The notes beneath the pieces are model-generated. The model searched no databases. It was not told the DNA's origin and was given only the letters and a program-made list of their open reading frames with translations. From Gemmatimonadota bacterium (lineage in GTDB: Bacteria; Gemmatimonadota; Gemmatimonadetes; Longimicrobiales; Gaopeijiaceae), in contig JAWKQN010000005.1 in assembly GCA_041390125.1 (NCBI GenBank), forward strand, positions 292,001-356,000: 64,000 nucleotides of DNA, written 5' to 3'. A program made the position numbers and the translations under genes. Positions 1 through 9,779 of this stretch are shown here, one piece after another (position 1 is the stretch's first letter; every line of letters begins with the position of its first letter).

Positions 1-258
1 GTCGATCCTCGGGCCCGGGAGGGCCAGGTCCCTCGGCGTGAGGCGCCCGCGCTGGCGCCGCGGGGCGGGGGTGAGCGGCGGCCCGCGCCCAGCCCGCGCG
101 TGGAGCCCAGGCGCCCCGGTGGCTCGGACCGGCCCGTGACCCGGCGGCCGTCCGGAGCCGCGACGCGGCGCCCGGAAGCCTCCAGCGGGCGCAAACCGGA
201 TCCCACCTCCCGCGGGAGCGCCGCGGCGACGCCCCGCCGGCGTCCGGGCGGCTCCTGA
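1..258 (+). CDS. 3' end of an unidentified gene (partial, left edge)
   Basis: Frame 1 is open from the first base to a TGA at 256-258, while the other two forward frames stop early (near 39 and 139). The translated tail is almost entirely Arg, Pro, Gly, Ser and Ala and has no recognisable domain. It looks like the disordered, basic C-terminal extension of a larger protein such as a helicase, pseudouridine synthase or penicillin-binding protein, but nothing seen here decides between these. Composition alone could keep this frame open by chance, so confidence is low. Confidence 0.35.
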   Translation, partial: VDPRAREGQVPRREAPALAPRGGGERRPAPSPRVEPRRPGGSDRPVTRRPSGAATRRPEASSGRKPDPTSRGSAAATPRRRPGGS

Positions 259-371
259 CCCCAGCGGCCTGACCGCGCCGGCGTCGTCGGCCCGCGGTGG
301 CCACCACGGGCGCGTCCCGCCCGCGGGCCGGATCCGCCGGCCCGGCGCTCCCGGTGCGCGCGGCGCCGCGG

Positions 372-377
372 TATACT
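372..377 (+). promoter_or_regulatory. Putative -10 element (TATACT) upstream of lepA
   Basis: TATACT stands out in an otherwise extremely GC-rich leader, about 100 nt before the lepA start. No convincing -35 element lies 16-18 nt upstream. The rest of 259-480 shows no gene. Confidence 0.4.
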
Positions 378-480
378 TGCGTGTCCCTTCCGGTGGCTCG
401 CGGAGCATGACGCTGCCCCGCGAGCCCGTTCGTTTCGGCGCCCGGCCCCCGGCCCACGCGCCCGTGTCCTTCGGATCGCC

Positions 481-2283
<1,803 letters not shown>

Positions 2284-2285
2284 AC

Positions 2286-3269
2286 GTGTCCGTCCCCCGT
2301 TGGATCATCGGCGTCGACATCGGGGGCACCAACCTCGTCGTGGGCGCCGTGCCGTTCGACGGCGGCCCCGTGCTGGGTCTGGTCACCCGACCCACCGAGG
2401 CGCGCCGTGGTGGCCACTCCGTGGTCGAACGGGTGGTCCGCATGGTCCGGGACGTACGCGCGGCCCTGTCCGACGCCCACCCGGGTGCCGAGGTGGTCGG
2501 CGTGGGCATCGGGTCTCCCGGCCCGCTGGACCGCGAGACCGGCGTGGTGATCAAGACGCCCAACCTGGCGTGGGAGAACTTCCCCGTGCGGGATCTCGTC
2601 TCGGACGCGCTCGGACTTCCCGCCACGCTGGACAACGACGCCAACTGCGCGACGTACGGCGAGTGGTGGCTCGGCGCCGGCCGCGGATCCCGCCACCTGG
2701 TGGGGCTGACCATCGGGACGGGCATCGGAGGCGGTCTGGTGGTGGACGGGCGGATCTTCCACGGCGCATCCGATGCGGCCGGCGAGTTCGGCCACATGAC
2801 CATCGACTTCCATGGCCGCAAGTGCGCGTGTGGCAACTACGGGTGCCTGGAGGCGTACGCCTCGGGGCCCAACATCGCCGCGCGCGCCGTCGAAGGGATC
2901 GAGGCGGGAGCCGAGACCATCCTGGTCGACCAGGTCGGTGGCGCGCTGGACCGCATCACGGCCGCGACGGTCTACGAAGGTGCGGTCGCCGGGGACCCGT
3001 ACGCCAACGAGGTCCTGCGCGAGACCGCCAAGATCCTGGGGGCCGGTGTGGCCAACCTGGTCAACGGCCTGAACCCCGACGTCGTGGTGATCGCCGGAGG
3101 GGTGGTGCGGGCCGGTGACCTGTTGCTGGCCCCGCTGCGGGAGAGCGTGCGCCAGCGCGCGTTCCGCTCTGCCGTCGAGGCCTGCGCGATCCGCGTCGCC
3201 GAGCTGGGCGAGACGGCGGGCGTGGTCGGGGCGGCCGGCGTGTTCCGCGCGGAGGCGCTGGGGTCGTGA
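2286..3269 (+). CDS. ROK-family sugar kinase (glucokinase type)
   Basis: This 327-aa protein is a ROK kinase that phosphorylates a hexose, most likely glucose, with ATP. The N-terminal phosphate-binding motif DIGGTN is at residues 11-16. The ROK zinc motif CACGNYGCLE, which follows a conserved histidine (EFGHMTIDFHG), is present. The ligand-contact sequences DNDANCA and GTGIGGG are also visible. Such kinases can be glucokinase, fructokinase or N-acetylhexosamine kinase; the intact CxCGxxGCxE signature and full length fit a functional glucokinase, but substrate cannot be read off. The GTG start at 2286 lies 2 nt after lepA. The stop overlaps the next gene's GTG by 4 nt (GTGA), suggesting coupled translation. 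Confidence 0.88.
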   Translation: MSVPRWIIGVDIGGTNLVVGAVPFDGGPVLGLVTRPTEARRGGHSVVERVVRMVRDVRAALSDAHPGAEVVGVGIGSPGPLDRETGVVIKTPNLAWENFPVRDLVSDALGLPATLDNDANCATYGEWWLGAGRGSRHLVGLTIGTGIGGGLVVDGRIFHGASDAAGEFGHMTIDFHGRKCACGNYGCLEAYASGPNIAARAVEGIEAGAETILVDQVGGALDRITAATVYEGAVAGDPYANEVLRETAKILGAGVANLVNGLNPDVVVIAGGVVRAGDLLLAPLRESVRQRAFRSAVEACAIRVAELGETAGVVGAAGVFRAEALGS

Positions 3270-4258
3270 CCGGCGCCGGCGGCGGCCGCCTCGGGGTGGT
3301 GGGCACCCTGGTCTGGGACACCATCCGCCGCCCGGGGCGGGCGCCGGTCCAGGAGTGGGGCGGGATCGCCTACGCCCTCGGTGGCCTGGAGGCCGCGCTC
3401 CCCGACGGCTGGGAGGTCGTCCCGCTCCTCAAGGTGGGCGCCGACCTGGACGCGCGCGCGCGCGCATTCCTGCGCACGCTTCCGCGCGTGCAGCACGAAG
3501 CGGTCACCACGGTGGCCGATCCCAACAACCGCGTCGAGCTCGTCTACGCCGACCGGGAACGGCGCACCGAGAGGCTGTCGGGCGGTGTGGCACCGTGGAC
3601 GCCGGCGGAGCTGCTTCCACGCCTGGAGGGCCTGGACGCCGTCTACGTCAACTTCATCTCCGGCTTCGAGCTCACGCTGGAGACCGCCGAGTGGTTGCGT
3701 CACGCGTTCGCCGGTCCCATCTACGCGGACCTGCACTCCCTCTTCCTGGCGGTCTCGGCCACGGGGTTGCGCACCCCCCGGGCGCTCCCCGAGCTGGCGC
3801 GCTGGCTGCGCTGCTTCGACGTGGTGCAGATGAACGAGGCGGAGTTCGATCTGCTCGCCGAGGCCTCGGGAGATCCATGGCACCTGGCGGCCGGGTTGGT
3901 GGGAGGCCCCCTGCGCCTGATGCTCGTGACGCTCGGGGAGCGGGGCGCCGCCTGCGTGACCGCGCCCGACTTCCAGGACGACCCGGCGGGATGGGCGGAG
4001 GCGCGCCGGGCGCTCTTCCCGCGGGGCACCGCGACCAGCCGGCACATCACCGCCCTGGAGGTCGTGGCCGATCCCGACCCCACCGGATGTGGGGACGTGT
4101 GGGGCGCCACCTGTTTCGCGCGGCTGCTGGCCGGCGACGCGCTCGCGGAGGCCATGAGCCGGGCCAACCGGGTCGCCGCGCGGAACGCCGCCCTCAACGG
4201 CGCCACCGGCCTTCATCTCCACCTTGCGGGCAAGCTGGCTTCGGAGGTGTCACGATGA
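3266..4258 (+). CDS. PfkB-family carbohydrate/nucleoside kinase
   Basis: This 330-aa protein belongs to the ribokinase/PfkB superfamily. The C-terminal anion-hole/catalytic signature reads DPTGCGDVWGA (family form DTxGAGD, with the second Gly-Ala replaced by Gly-Cys), and the early substrate loop has GGIAYALGG. The sugar or nucleoside used is not evident. The GTG start overlaps the ROK kinase stop by 4 nt, and its own stop overlaps the next gene's ATG (ATGA), so four genes form one tightly coupled unit after lepA. The pairing of two sugar kinases with STAS/HATPase regulators is unusual (see findings). Confidence 0.8.
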   Translation: MTGAGGGRLGVVGTLVWDTIRRPGRAPVQEWGGIAYALGGLEAALPDGWEVVPLLKVGADLDARARAFLRTLPRVQHEAVTTVADPNNRVELVYADRERRTERLSGGVAPWTPAELLPRLEGLDAVYVNFISGFELTLETAEWLRHAFAGPIYADLHSLFLAVSATGLRTPRALPELARWLRCFDVVQMNEAEFDLLAEASGDPWHLAAGLVGGPLRLMLVTLGERGAACVTAPDFQDDPAGWAEARRALFPRGTATSRHITALEVVADPDPTGCGDVWGATCFARLLAGDALAEAMSRANRVAARNAALNGATGLHLHLAGKLASEVSR

Positions 4259-5148
4259 GGATCGTGGACGTGCCGGCGTCCCTGGACGCCCGCAGCATCG
4301 ACGAGCTCTTCCGTGAGGTGGCCGAGCCGTCCGAGTCCAGCTCGCTGCTGGACGCGCGCCATCTGCGGTGGATCGATCCGACCGGCATGCTGTCCTTGCT
4401 GGCGGCGGGTCGTGTGCTGGCGGAGCGGCAGGAGGGACCGGTGCGACTGCACCTGCCCGAGAGCGCGGACGTGGTGGGCTATCTCGCGCGCATGGGGTTC
4501 TTCGCCGAGGCGCCGGCCATCTTCGAGCTGACGGCGGCACCGCCCGCGCGGCGCACGGCCAGGACGTCGGACGTGCTGTTGGAGATCACCCCGATCCGGC
4601 AGAACGAGGACGTGCACGCGGTGGTCGACCGCGTGCAGAAGCGGGCGGGCACCATCCTGGCGCGCACGCTCGGCTATCCGCCGTCGGCCGTGGTCCAGTT
4701 CGCGGTGATCCTCTCCGAGGTCTGCCAGAACATCCTCGAGCATGCCGAAGCGCCCGGCTGGGTGGCGGCGCAGGTCTACAAGTGGACACGGCGGCTCGGT
4801 CGGGAGGTGCTGGCCCTGTCCGTGGTGGACGTCGGGCGGGGCTTCCGGGGCTCGCTGGCGTCGGAGCACTCGGCGCGCTTCGCGGATCGGTGGGGCGACG
4901 CCACCGCGCTCGAGGCCGCCTTCATCCACGGCCTCACCCGCTTCCCGGATTCCGGTCGGGGGCAGGGCATCCAGCAGATCCGGCGGCAGGTGCGCAAGTG
5001 GGACGGCATCATCGCCGTGCGCTCGGGCACCGCGCGCATCGCCGACGTGCCGGCCTGGGACGATACGCCTCCGCTCGAGCACGACCTTCCCTCGTTCCCC
5101 GGCGCGCAGATCAGCATCGTCCTTCCGGCGGCCGTGACCGGGGACTGA
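4255..5148 (+). CDS. STAS-like domain fused to a GHKL (HATPase) domain regulator
   Basis: The first ~95 residues of this 297-aa protein look like a STAS/anti-anti-sigma-like fold (LLDARHLRWIDPTGMLSLLAAG resembles the strand-loop-helix carrying the acceptor residue). The rest is a GHKL ATPase of the anti-sigma/histidine-kinase type: N-box ILSEVCQNILEHAE, G1 box VVDVGRGF, and a glycine-rich G2 lid GRGQGIQQI. No phosphoacceptor histidine domain or transmembrane segment is seen, so it is a soluble switch protein of the SpoIIAB/RsbW kind rather than a sensor kinase. It overlaps the PfkB gene by 4 nt and precedes a STAS-like gene by 4 nt. Its partner and target are unknown. Confidence 0.7.
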   Translation: MRIVDVPASLDARSIDELFREVAEPSESSSLLDARHLRWIDPTGMLSLLAAGRVLAERQEGPVRLHLPESADVVGYLARMGFFAEAPAIFELTAAPPARRTARTSDVLLEITPIRQNEDVHAVVDRVQKRAGTILARTLGYPPSAVVQFAVILSEVCQNILEHAEAPGWVAAQVYKWTRRLGREVLALSVVDVGRGFRGSLASEHSARFADRWGDATALEAAFIHGLTRFPDSGRGQGIQQIRRQVRKWDGIIAVRSGTARIADVPAWDDTPPLEHDLPSFPGAQISIVLPAAVTGD

Positions 5149-5152
5149 GGCC

Positions 5153-5728
5153 GTGGAGCCGATCGCCATCGACGTCCGCGCGCTCGTCCAGCAGAGCGTG
5201 GCCTCCCTCTATTCCCACCTCGTCACCCGCCCGACCGGTCGAGCCGTGCGGTTGGCGATCGAGGCGCAGATGGGCGAGCAGCTGGAGGAGCGCACCCGTC
5301 CGGTGCTGTCCACCATCGACCTCTCCGAGGTGACGGTGCTCGACTACTCCTGCGCCGACGAGGTCGTGGCCAAGCTGCTGCACCGATACCGTCGTCCCGA
5401 CCGCCCCTTCGACGCCTTCTTCGTCTTCCGCACCGTGCACGAAGTGCATCGGGAGACGCTGGAGGACGTGCTGGCGCGCCAGTCGATGGCGGCGCTCGTG
5501 GAGTCGGGCGCGGGGTCGTTCACCCTGGTGGGACGACTGCCGCGGGACGCGCGGGTCCTGTGGAAGCGGCTGGACGACGGCGAACGCCTGCGGGGCGAGG
5601 CGTTGGCCCGTCTGTGGACAGAACAGGAGCCGCTCCTGCGGATCCTGATGGCGGAGCGGCTCCTGCTCGAGCTGGACGAGGGACGCGAGCTGGCGACCCT
5701 GGCGGGCGTGGCGCGCCGGCTACGCTGA
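5153..5728 (+). CDS. STAS-like (anti-anti-sigma-like) protein, function unknown
   Basis: The 191-aa protein has no membrane segment. Residues ~45-75 (TIDLSEVTVLDYSCADEVVAK) have the STAS strand plus D-Y-S-x-A-D helix-cap pattern, where an anti-anti-sigma factor carries its phosphorylatable serine. The C-terminal third is a Leu/Arg/Glu-rich helix, possibly a dimerisation coil. It begins with GTG 4 nt after the STAS-HATPase gene and is almost certainly co-expressed. A switch-partner role is inferred from the fold resemblance and this adjacency. The gene ends convergently 23 nt from pruA. Confidence 0.55.
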   Translation: MEPIAIDVRALVQQSVASLYSHLVTRPTGRAVRLAIEAQMGEQLEERTRPVLSTIDLSEVTVLDYSCADEVVAKLLHRYRRPDRPFDAFFVFRTVHEVHRETLEDVLARQSMAALVESGAGSFTLVGRLPRDARVLWKRLDDGERLRGEALARLWTEQEPLLRILMAERLLLELDEGRELATLAGVARRLR

Positions 5729-5751
5729 CCCACGCGGGTCCGGGTCGTGCG

Positions 5752-7380
5752 CTACTCCTCTGCCATGAACGGGTAGCGATAGTCCCGGGGCGGCACCAGC
5801 GTCTCCTTCACGCTGCGCGGCGAGAGCCAGCGCAGCAGGTTCGCGGGACCGCCCGCCTTGTCGTTCGTCCCCGACGCGCGGCCACCCCCGAACGGCTGCT
5901 GTCCCACCACCGCGCCGGTGGGCTTGTCGTTGAGGTAGAAGTTCCCGGCGGCGTCGCGCAGACGGTCGTAGGCCTGCTGCAGCGCTGCGCGATCATCGGC
6001 GAACACGGCGCCGGTCAGTGCGTACGGCGTCGAGCGATCCGCGAGCTCGAGGATCCGCTCCCAGTCCTGATCGGGATAGACGTGGACGGTGAGGACGGGG
6101 CCGAAGATCTCCTCGCACATCGCCTCGTACCCCGGATCGGTGGTGCGCAGGATCGTGGGTCGGACGAACCACCCCCGGCTCTTGTCGGTCTGTCCGCCGG
6201 CCACCACGTCCACCGAAGCGGCGCCGCGTGCGCGTTCGATGTAGCCCGCGATCTTGTCGAACGCGCGCTCATGGATGACGGCGCCCAGGAAGTTGCGGAA
6301 GTCCGCGGGATCCCCCATGGCGAGCGACTCCGTCTCGTCCACCAGGTCCGAGCCCATGCGGGCCCACACGCTCTCGGGGATGTACGCGCGCGAAGCGGCG
6401 CTGCACTTCTGGCCCTGGTACTCGAACGCGCCTCGGATCAGTCCCACGCGCAGCGCCGCCGGGTCGGCGGACGGGTGCGCCACCACGAAGTCCTTGCCCC
6501 CCGTCTCGCCTACGATGCGGGGATAGGCGCGGTATCGGTCCAGGTTGTCGCCGATCTGCTTCCAGAGCGAGCGGAAAACGGTCGTGGAGCCGGTGTAGTG
6601 GAGCCCCGCGAACTCCGGATGCGCGAGCACGCGCTCCGTGATCATCACGGGATCGCCGGGGATGAAGTTGATCACACCCGGAGGCAGTCCGGCCGCCTCC
6701 AGCAGGCGGGCGACGTAGTAGTTGCTCACCACCGCCGAGTCGGACGGCTTCCACACCACGGTGTTGCCGACGAGTGCCGGCGCGCCCGAGAGGTTGCCGC
6801 CGATCGCGGTGAAGTTGAACGGGCTGACGGCGTAGACGAAGCCCTCCAGCGGCCGGTGATCGGTCCAGTTCCACACCCCGGCGCTCGACCGCGGCTGCTC
6901 CGCGTACAGCTCGGCCGCGAAATGCACGTTGAAGCGCCAGAAGTCGATGAGCTCGCACGCGGCGTCGATCTCGGCCTGGAACGCGGTCTTGCTCTGGTTG
7001 AGCATGGTGGTCGCGTTCAGCGTCTGCCGCCACGGACCGGCGAGCAGCTCCGCCGCCTTCAGGAACACACGTGCCCGCTCCTCCCACGGCCACCGGCTCC
7101 AGTCGTGGCGGGCGCGGAGCGCGGCGGCGATCGCTTGGTCCACTTCTTCGGGTCCGGCCCGATGCCAGGTCGCGAGCACGTGGCCGTGGTCGTGGGGCAC
7201 CACGGCCGTGGCGGTGTCGCCCGTACGCACCTCTCTCCCGTCGATCAGGAGCGGGATCTCGATCTGCTGACCGGCATGGGTGGCCAGGGCGTCCTTGAGC
7301 GCCGTACGCTCGGCACTGCCCGGCGCGTAGGAGAGGATCGGCTCGTTGACGGCCGCGGGCGGATGGGCTCGGCTGCTCAT
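5752..7380 (-). CDS. pruA: L-glutamate gamma-semialdehyde (1-pyrroline-5-carboxylate) dehydrogenase
   Basis: PruA oxidises glutamate gamma-semialdehyde (from P5C) to glutamate with NAD+, the second step of proline degradation. At 542 aa it matches the monofunctional P5CDH family, and it carries the aldehyde dehydrogenase catalytic pair: Glu292 in VGETGGKDF and the nucleophile Cys326 in YQGQKCSAASR. The cofactor-side motif SPFNFTAIGG and C-terminal PFGGGRASGTNDK are also present. The frame is open 48 codons further upstream, but that extension is Arg/Pro-rich noise; the ATG at 7380 begins a typical N-terminus. No proline dehydrogenase gene is nearby, so it does not form a putA-type pair here. 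Confidence 0.95.
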   Translation of the reverse strand: MSSRAHPPAAVNEPILSYAPGSAERTALKDALATHAGQQIEIPLLIDGREVRTGDTATAVVPHDHGHVLATWHRAGPEEVDQAIAAALRARHDWSRWPWEERARVFLKAAELLAGPWRQTLNATTMLNQSKTAFQAEIDAACELIDFWRFNVHFAAELYAEQPRSSAGVWNWTDHRPLEGFVYAVSPFNFTAIGGNLSGAPALVGNTVVWKPSDSAVVSNYYVARLLEAAGLPPGVINFIPGDPVMITERVLAHPEFAGLHYTGSTTVFRSLWKQIGDNLDRYRAYPRIVGETGGKDFVVAHPSADPAALRVGLIRGAFEYQGQKCSAASRAYIPESVWARMGSDLVDETESLAMGDPADFRNFLGAVIHERAFDKIAGYIERARGAASVDVVAGGQTDKSRGWFVRPTILRTTDPGYEAMCEEIFGPVLTVHVYPDQDWERILELADRSTPYALTGAVFADDRAALQQAYDRLRDAAGNFYLNDKPTGAVVGQQPFGGGRASGTNDKAGGPANLLRWLSPRSVKETLVPPRDYRYPFMAEE

Positions 7381-7409
7381 GGCGTTGGCTGTGCGTTTCA
7401 GGTGGGTGG

Positions 7410-7428
7410 AGACGGGCGTGTCCCGTCT
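7410..7428 (-). other. Stem-loop in the pruA leader
   Basis: AGACGGG (7410-7416) pairs perfectly with CCCGTCT (7422-7428) around a 5-nt loop, about 30 nt upstream of the pruA start codon. It may be a 5'-UTR structure; no function is shown. Confidence 0.35.
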
Positions 7429-7572
7429 GCCCCGAGGCGGCGCGAGCCCGGACGAGGCGGGGTCCGGCCGCATCGGAGGCCTATGTTCGCCCCGCGGCCG
7501 AGGAGGGGCAATGGAGGCGGCCACCTGCCGCGCGGGTGCGGAGCGGATGGTGGACGGCCCGTCGCGACGTCG

Positions 7573-7602
7573 TTGACGGTCCCTCCGCGGCTCGGGTAGC
7601 TT
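7573..7602 (+). promoter_or_regulatory. Housekeeping promoter for the Fe-S module
   Basis: TTGACG (7573-7578) and TAGCTT (7597-7602) are separated by 18 nt. The predicted start of transcription lies about 40 nt before the GTG of the NifU-like gene. This is one of the clearest sigma-70-type promoters in the window. Confidence 0.65.
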
Positions 7603-7646
7603 TGGCCGGGAAGGAACGCGAGCCGGCGGTGACGCCAGGAGGCGCG

Positions 7647-7880
7647 GTGGTCACGGTCGAGGACCAGATCGAAGCGGTGTTGGAGGCGATCCGCCCGGCG
7701 CTGCACATGGATGGCGGTGACGTCGAGTTCGTCGGCTTCCGGCCGGAGGACGGCATCGTCGAGATCCGCTGGCTGGGCGCCTGCGTGTCGTGCCCCATCT
7801 CCATGCAGACGCTGAAGCTGGGCATCGAGCGTCGCCTCGTGGAGAGCGTTCCCGAAGTCACCGAAGTCCTCGCCGTCTGA
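7647..7880 (+). CDS. NifU-like Fe-S scaffold/carrier (NfuA C-terminal domain type)
   Basis: This 77-aa protein is the stand-alone NifU C-terminal (thioredoxin-like) domain, which binds a transient Fe4S4 cluster and hands it to apoproteins. The hallmark CxxC pair is Cys46 and Cys49 in GACVSCP, preceded by RPALHMDGGDVEFV, a near-perfect family signature. The start is taken as GTG 7647, because a full AGGAGG Shine-Dalgarno lies at 7637-7642; GTG 7629 is an alternative. It is followed 55 nt later by mrp, another Fe-S carrier, which supports the assignment. Confidence 0.93.
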   Translation: MVTVEDQIEAVLEAIRPALHMDGGDVEFVGFRPEDGIVEIRWLGACVSCPISMQTLKLGIERRLVESVPEVTEVLAV

Positions 7881-7935
7881 GGCACCGCCATCGCGCGGGC
7901 CCGGCGCGCGCCCCTTGCTCCTCCACACTCCGTCC

Positions 7936-9030
7936 ATGAATCCCGAGTCACTGAAGCAGGCTCTCGTCGCCGCATTGACCGGCGTGCGCAATCCCCGCAC
8001 CGGCACCGACGTGCTCGCCGGCGGTCAGGTCAAGGACCTCGAGGTCAGCGAGGAAGGAGAAGCGCGCTTCTCCTTCGCGCTGGGTCCGTCGGACGCCGGG
8101 ACGCTCGTGCGCGACGCGCGCGCAGCGGCCGAGGGGGTCACGGGCATCAAGGCCGTCAAGGTCAACGTGGAGCTGCCGCGCGCTGGAGGAGATCGGCCCC
8201 CGCGGCAGCCCGGGCTCCAACCGGGCAGCGTGCCGGCGCCCACGCCCAAGCCCGGGATCCTGCCCGACGTCCGGCACGTGGTCGCGGTCAGCTCCGGCAA
8301 GGGTGGGGTGGGCAAGTCGATGGTGGCGGCCAACCTCGCCGCCGCGCTGGCGGCCGGCGGCGCGCGCGTCGGTCTCCTGGACGCGGACGTCTACGGACCC
8401 AACATCCCGATCATGTTCGGGGAGACGCGCCGACCTGCCGTCACCGGGGGCAAGGGCCAGGAGCGGATCGAGCCCCTGGAGGCCCACGGCGTACGCCTCA
8501 TGAGCCTCGGATTCCTGTTGGAGACGGATCAGCCCGCCATCATGCGCGGTCCGCTCATCGCCGGTGTGCTCCGGCAGTTCATCGAGCAGGTGGCCTGGGG
8601 CGCGCTCGACGTGCTCGTCGTGGACATGCCTCCGGGCACCGGCGACGCGCAGCTCTCGCTGGTGCAGACCATCGACGTGGACGGCGCGGTGCTCGTCTCC
8701 ACGCCCCAGGACGTCAGCACGGGGGACGTCCGGCGTGCGGTGCGGATGTTCGAGCGCGTCAACACGCGCGTGCTCGGCATCGTCGAGAACATGAGCGGGC
8801 TCGTGTGCCCGCATTGCTCGGAGGTGATCGACGTGTTCGGGCAGGGCGGTGCCGAGGCCCTGGCGGGCGAGATGGACCTGCCCTTCCTCGGGCGGGTCCC
8901 GCTCGACCCGGCCGTACGCGCCTCGGGCGACCAGGGGCGGCCGATCGTGCTGTCCCATCCGGAGTCTCCGGCCGCGGCGGCGCTGCGCGCGGTCGCGGAC
9001 ACCGTGCTGGCGGCGGTGGAGGCCGCATGA
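7936..9030 (+). CDS. mrp: Mrp/NBP35-family Fe-S cluster carrier ATPase (ApbC type)
   Basis: Mrp/ApbC proteins are dimeric P-loop ATPases that ferry Fe-S clusters to target enzymes. The 364-aa protein has an N-terminal MIP18/DUF59-like domain (~1-80), a Pro-rich linker, then the deviant Walker A GKGGVGKS at 121-128. MPPGTGDAQ and the cluster-binding pair Cys291-Cys294 (VCPHCS) follow, then FGQGG. The ATG at 7936 is preferred over an in-frame TTG 21 nt upstream. Its stop overlaps the ATG of a small DUF542-like gene by 4 nt. Confidence 0.95.
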   Translation: MNPESLKQALVAALTGVRNPRTGTDVLAGGQVKDLEVSEEGEARFSFALGPSDAGTLVRDARAAAEGVTGIKAVKVNVELPRAGGDRPPRQPGLQPGSVPAPTPKPGILPDVRHVVAVSSGKGGVGKSMVAANLAAALAAGGARVGLLDADVYGPNIPIMFGETRRPAVTGGKGQERIEPLEAHGVRLMSLGFLLETDQPAIMRGPLIAGVLRQFIEQVAWGALDVLVVDMPPGTGDAQLSLVQTIDVDGAVLVSTPQDVSTGDVRRAVRMFERVNTRVLGIVENMSGLVCPHCSEVIDVFGQGGAEALAGEMDLPFLGRVPLDPAVRASGDQGRPIVLSHPESPAAAALRAVADTVLAAVEAA

Positions 9031-9227
9031 GGCCAGCGCCCTCGGGCGCGCCCCCGCCGGAGACCTGGGCAGAGCGTCCCGTCCAGGAGATCGTGCGGGA
9101 CGTCCCCGCCGCCCTGGAGGTGCTGGACGCGGCGGGGGTGCGGCTCGACCGCGACGGCTGCCGCACCCTGGCCGAGCTGGACCGGGCGGATCTGGCCGAG
9201 GAGCTCCGGCGGTTGCCACGTCTGTGA
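9027..9227 (+). CDS. Small DUF542/ScdA-N-terminal-like protein lacking cysteines
   Basis: This 66-aa protein has a segment (PVQEIVRDVPAALEVLDAAGV, then a short loop and TLAEL) resembling the N-terminal domain of ScdA/RIC iron-sulfur repair proteins or the DUF1858-type fold. In that family a conserved CC or GGxxxL loop follows 'xxGID'; here the loop is LDRDGCRTL with a single Cys. Coupling to mrp (4-nt overlap) and the NifU-like gene suggests a Fe-S role. The 3' end of the gene has been partly duplicated just downstream (see repeat at 9181-9303). Confidence 0.6.
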   Translation: MRPAPSGAPPPETWAERPVQEIVRDVPAALEVLDAAGVRLDRDGCRTLAELDRADLAEELRRLPRL

Positions 9228-9303
9228 GGGTGACCTGCGGACCGGCGGACCTCGCCGAGGAGCTCCGGCGGCTGAGGGCGACCTGCGGACCGGCGGACCT
9301 CGA
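9181..9303 (+). repeat. Tandem duplication of the 3' end of the DUF542-like gene
   Basis: Three imperfect head-to-tail copies: 9181-9240 (contains the stop codon), 9241-9288 and a truncated copy 9289-9303. The shared core is accggcggacct then gccgaggagctccggcgg. The first copy is 12 nt longer around the stop. Read in its own frame, the second copy again encodes ADLAEELRRL and continues to a TGA at 9329-9331, so the gene probably once ended later, or the end was copied after it was set. Confidence 0.8.
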
Positions 9304-9347
9304 CACGACCCTGCTGCGGATCGACCGCTGAAGTCGGGCAGGAGATG

Positions 9348-9367
9348 GCCGGGCGTGAAGGCCCGGC
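9348..9367 (+). terminator. Stem-loop after the Fe-S module (possible terminator)
   Basis: GCCGGGC (9348-9354) pairs with GCCCGGC (9361-9367) around GTGAAG. There is no T-run, so intrinsic termination is only possible, not shown. The remaining part of 9228-9475 contains no gene. Confidence 0.4.
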
Positions 9368-9475
9368 GGAGCGGGGGCTGGGGAGGGGCGAGGGGACCGG
9401 GGCCGGGTCCGGCCGGTCACGTCCGGAGAGGACGCCGCGGACCCGGAAGGGCGTGAGCGCGCCGCCGGGGGCGGT

Positions 9476-9706
9476 CTACTCTTCCAGCCAGCGGCGGTCC
9501 GCCGCGCTCAACGAGCCCCGGCGGGAGCGATCCACGAGCTTCAGGACCACCCAGCCGATGAGCATGATGGGCGCCACCTTGAACAGCAGGAAGGTGGCGA
9601 GCCCGAACGTGATCGAGAAGATCGTCCCGAGGACCGCCAGCACGACGCCAGCGGCGATCAACGTGGCGACCCCGACCGCGAAGAACGTGAGCAATGTCCC
9701 GAGCAT
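9476..9706 (-). CDS. Small two-segment membrane protein, unknown function
   Basis: This 76-aa protein consists of two hydrophobic segments (~2-28 and ~33-58) with a short charged C-terminal tail (LVDRSRRGSLSAADRRWLEE). I recognise no family. It starts with ATG at 9706 and has an AT-rich motif about 45 nt upstream (TACTATATT on the minus strand at 9757-9749) that could be its own -10. It lies downstream of the DUF4097-like gene on the same strand and might instead be read through from that operon. Confidence 0.65.
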   Translation of the reverse strand: MLGTLLTFFAVGVATLIAAGVVLAVLGTIFSITFGLATFLLFKVAPIMLIGWVVLKLVDRSRRGSLSAADRRWLEE

Positions 9707-9748
9707 GGTCTCCTCCCTGCGTCGAGTCCGTCCGACGACGCTTCCATC

Positions 9749-9757
9749 AATATAGTA
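9749..9757 (-). promoter_or_regulatory. Possible -10 for the small membrane protein gene
   Basis: TACTATATT on the minus strand is the only AT-rich island in the 73-nt gap upstream of the gene at 9706. No clear -35 accompanies it. Confidence 0.3.
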
Positions 9758-9779
9758 CGCGGAAGGGGAGGGGAAGGAT

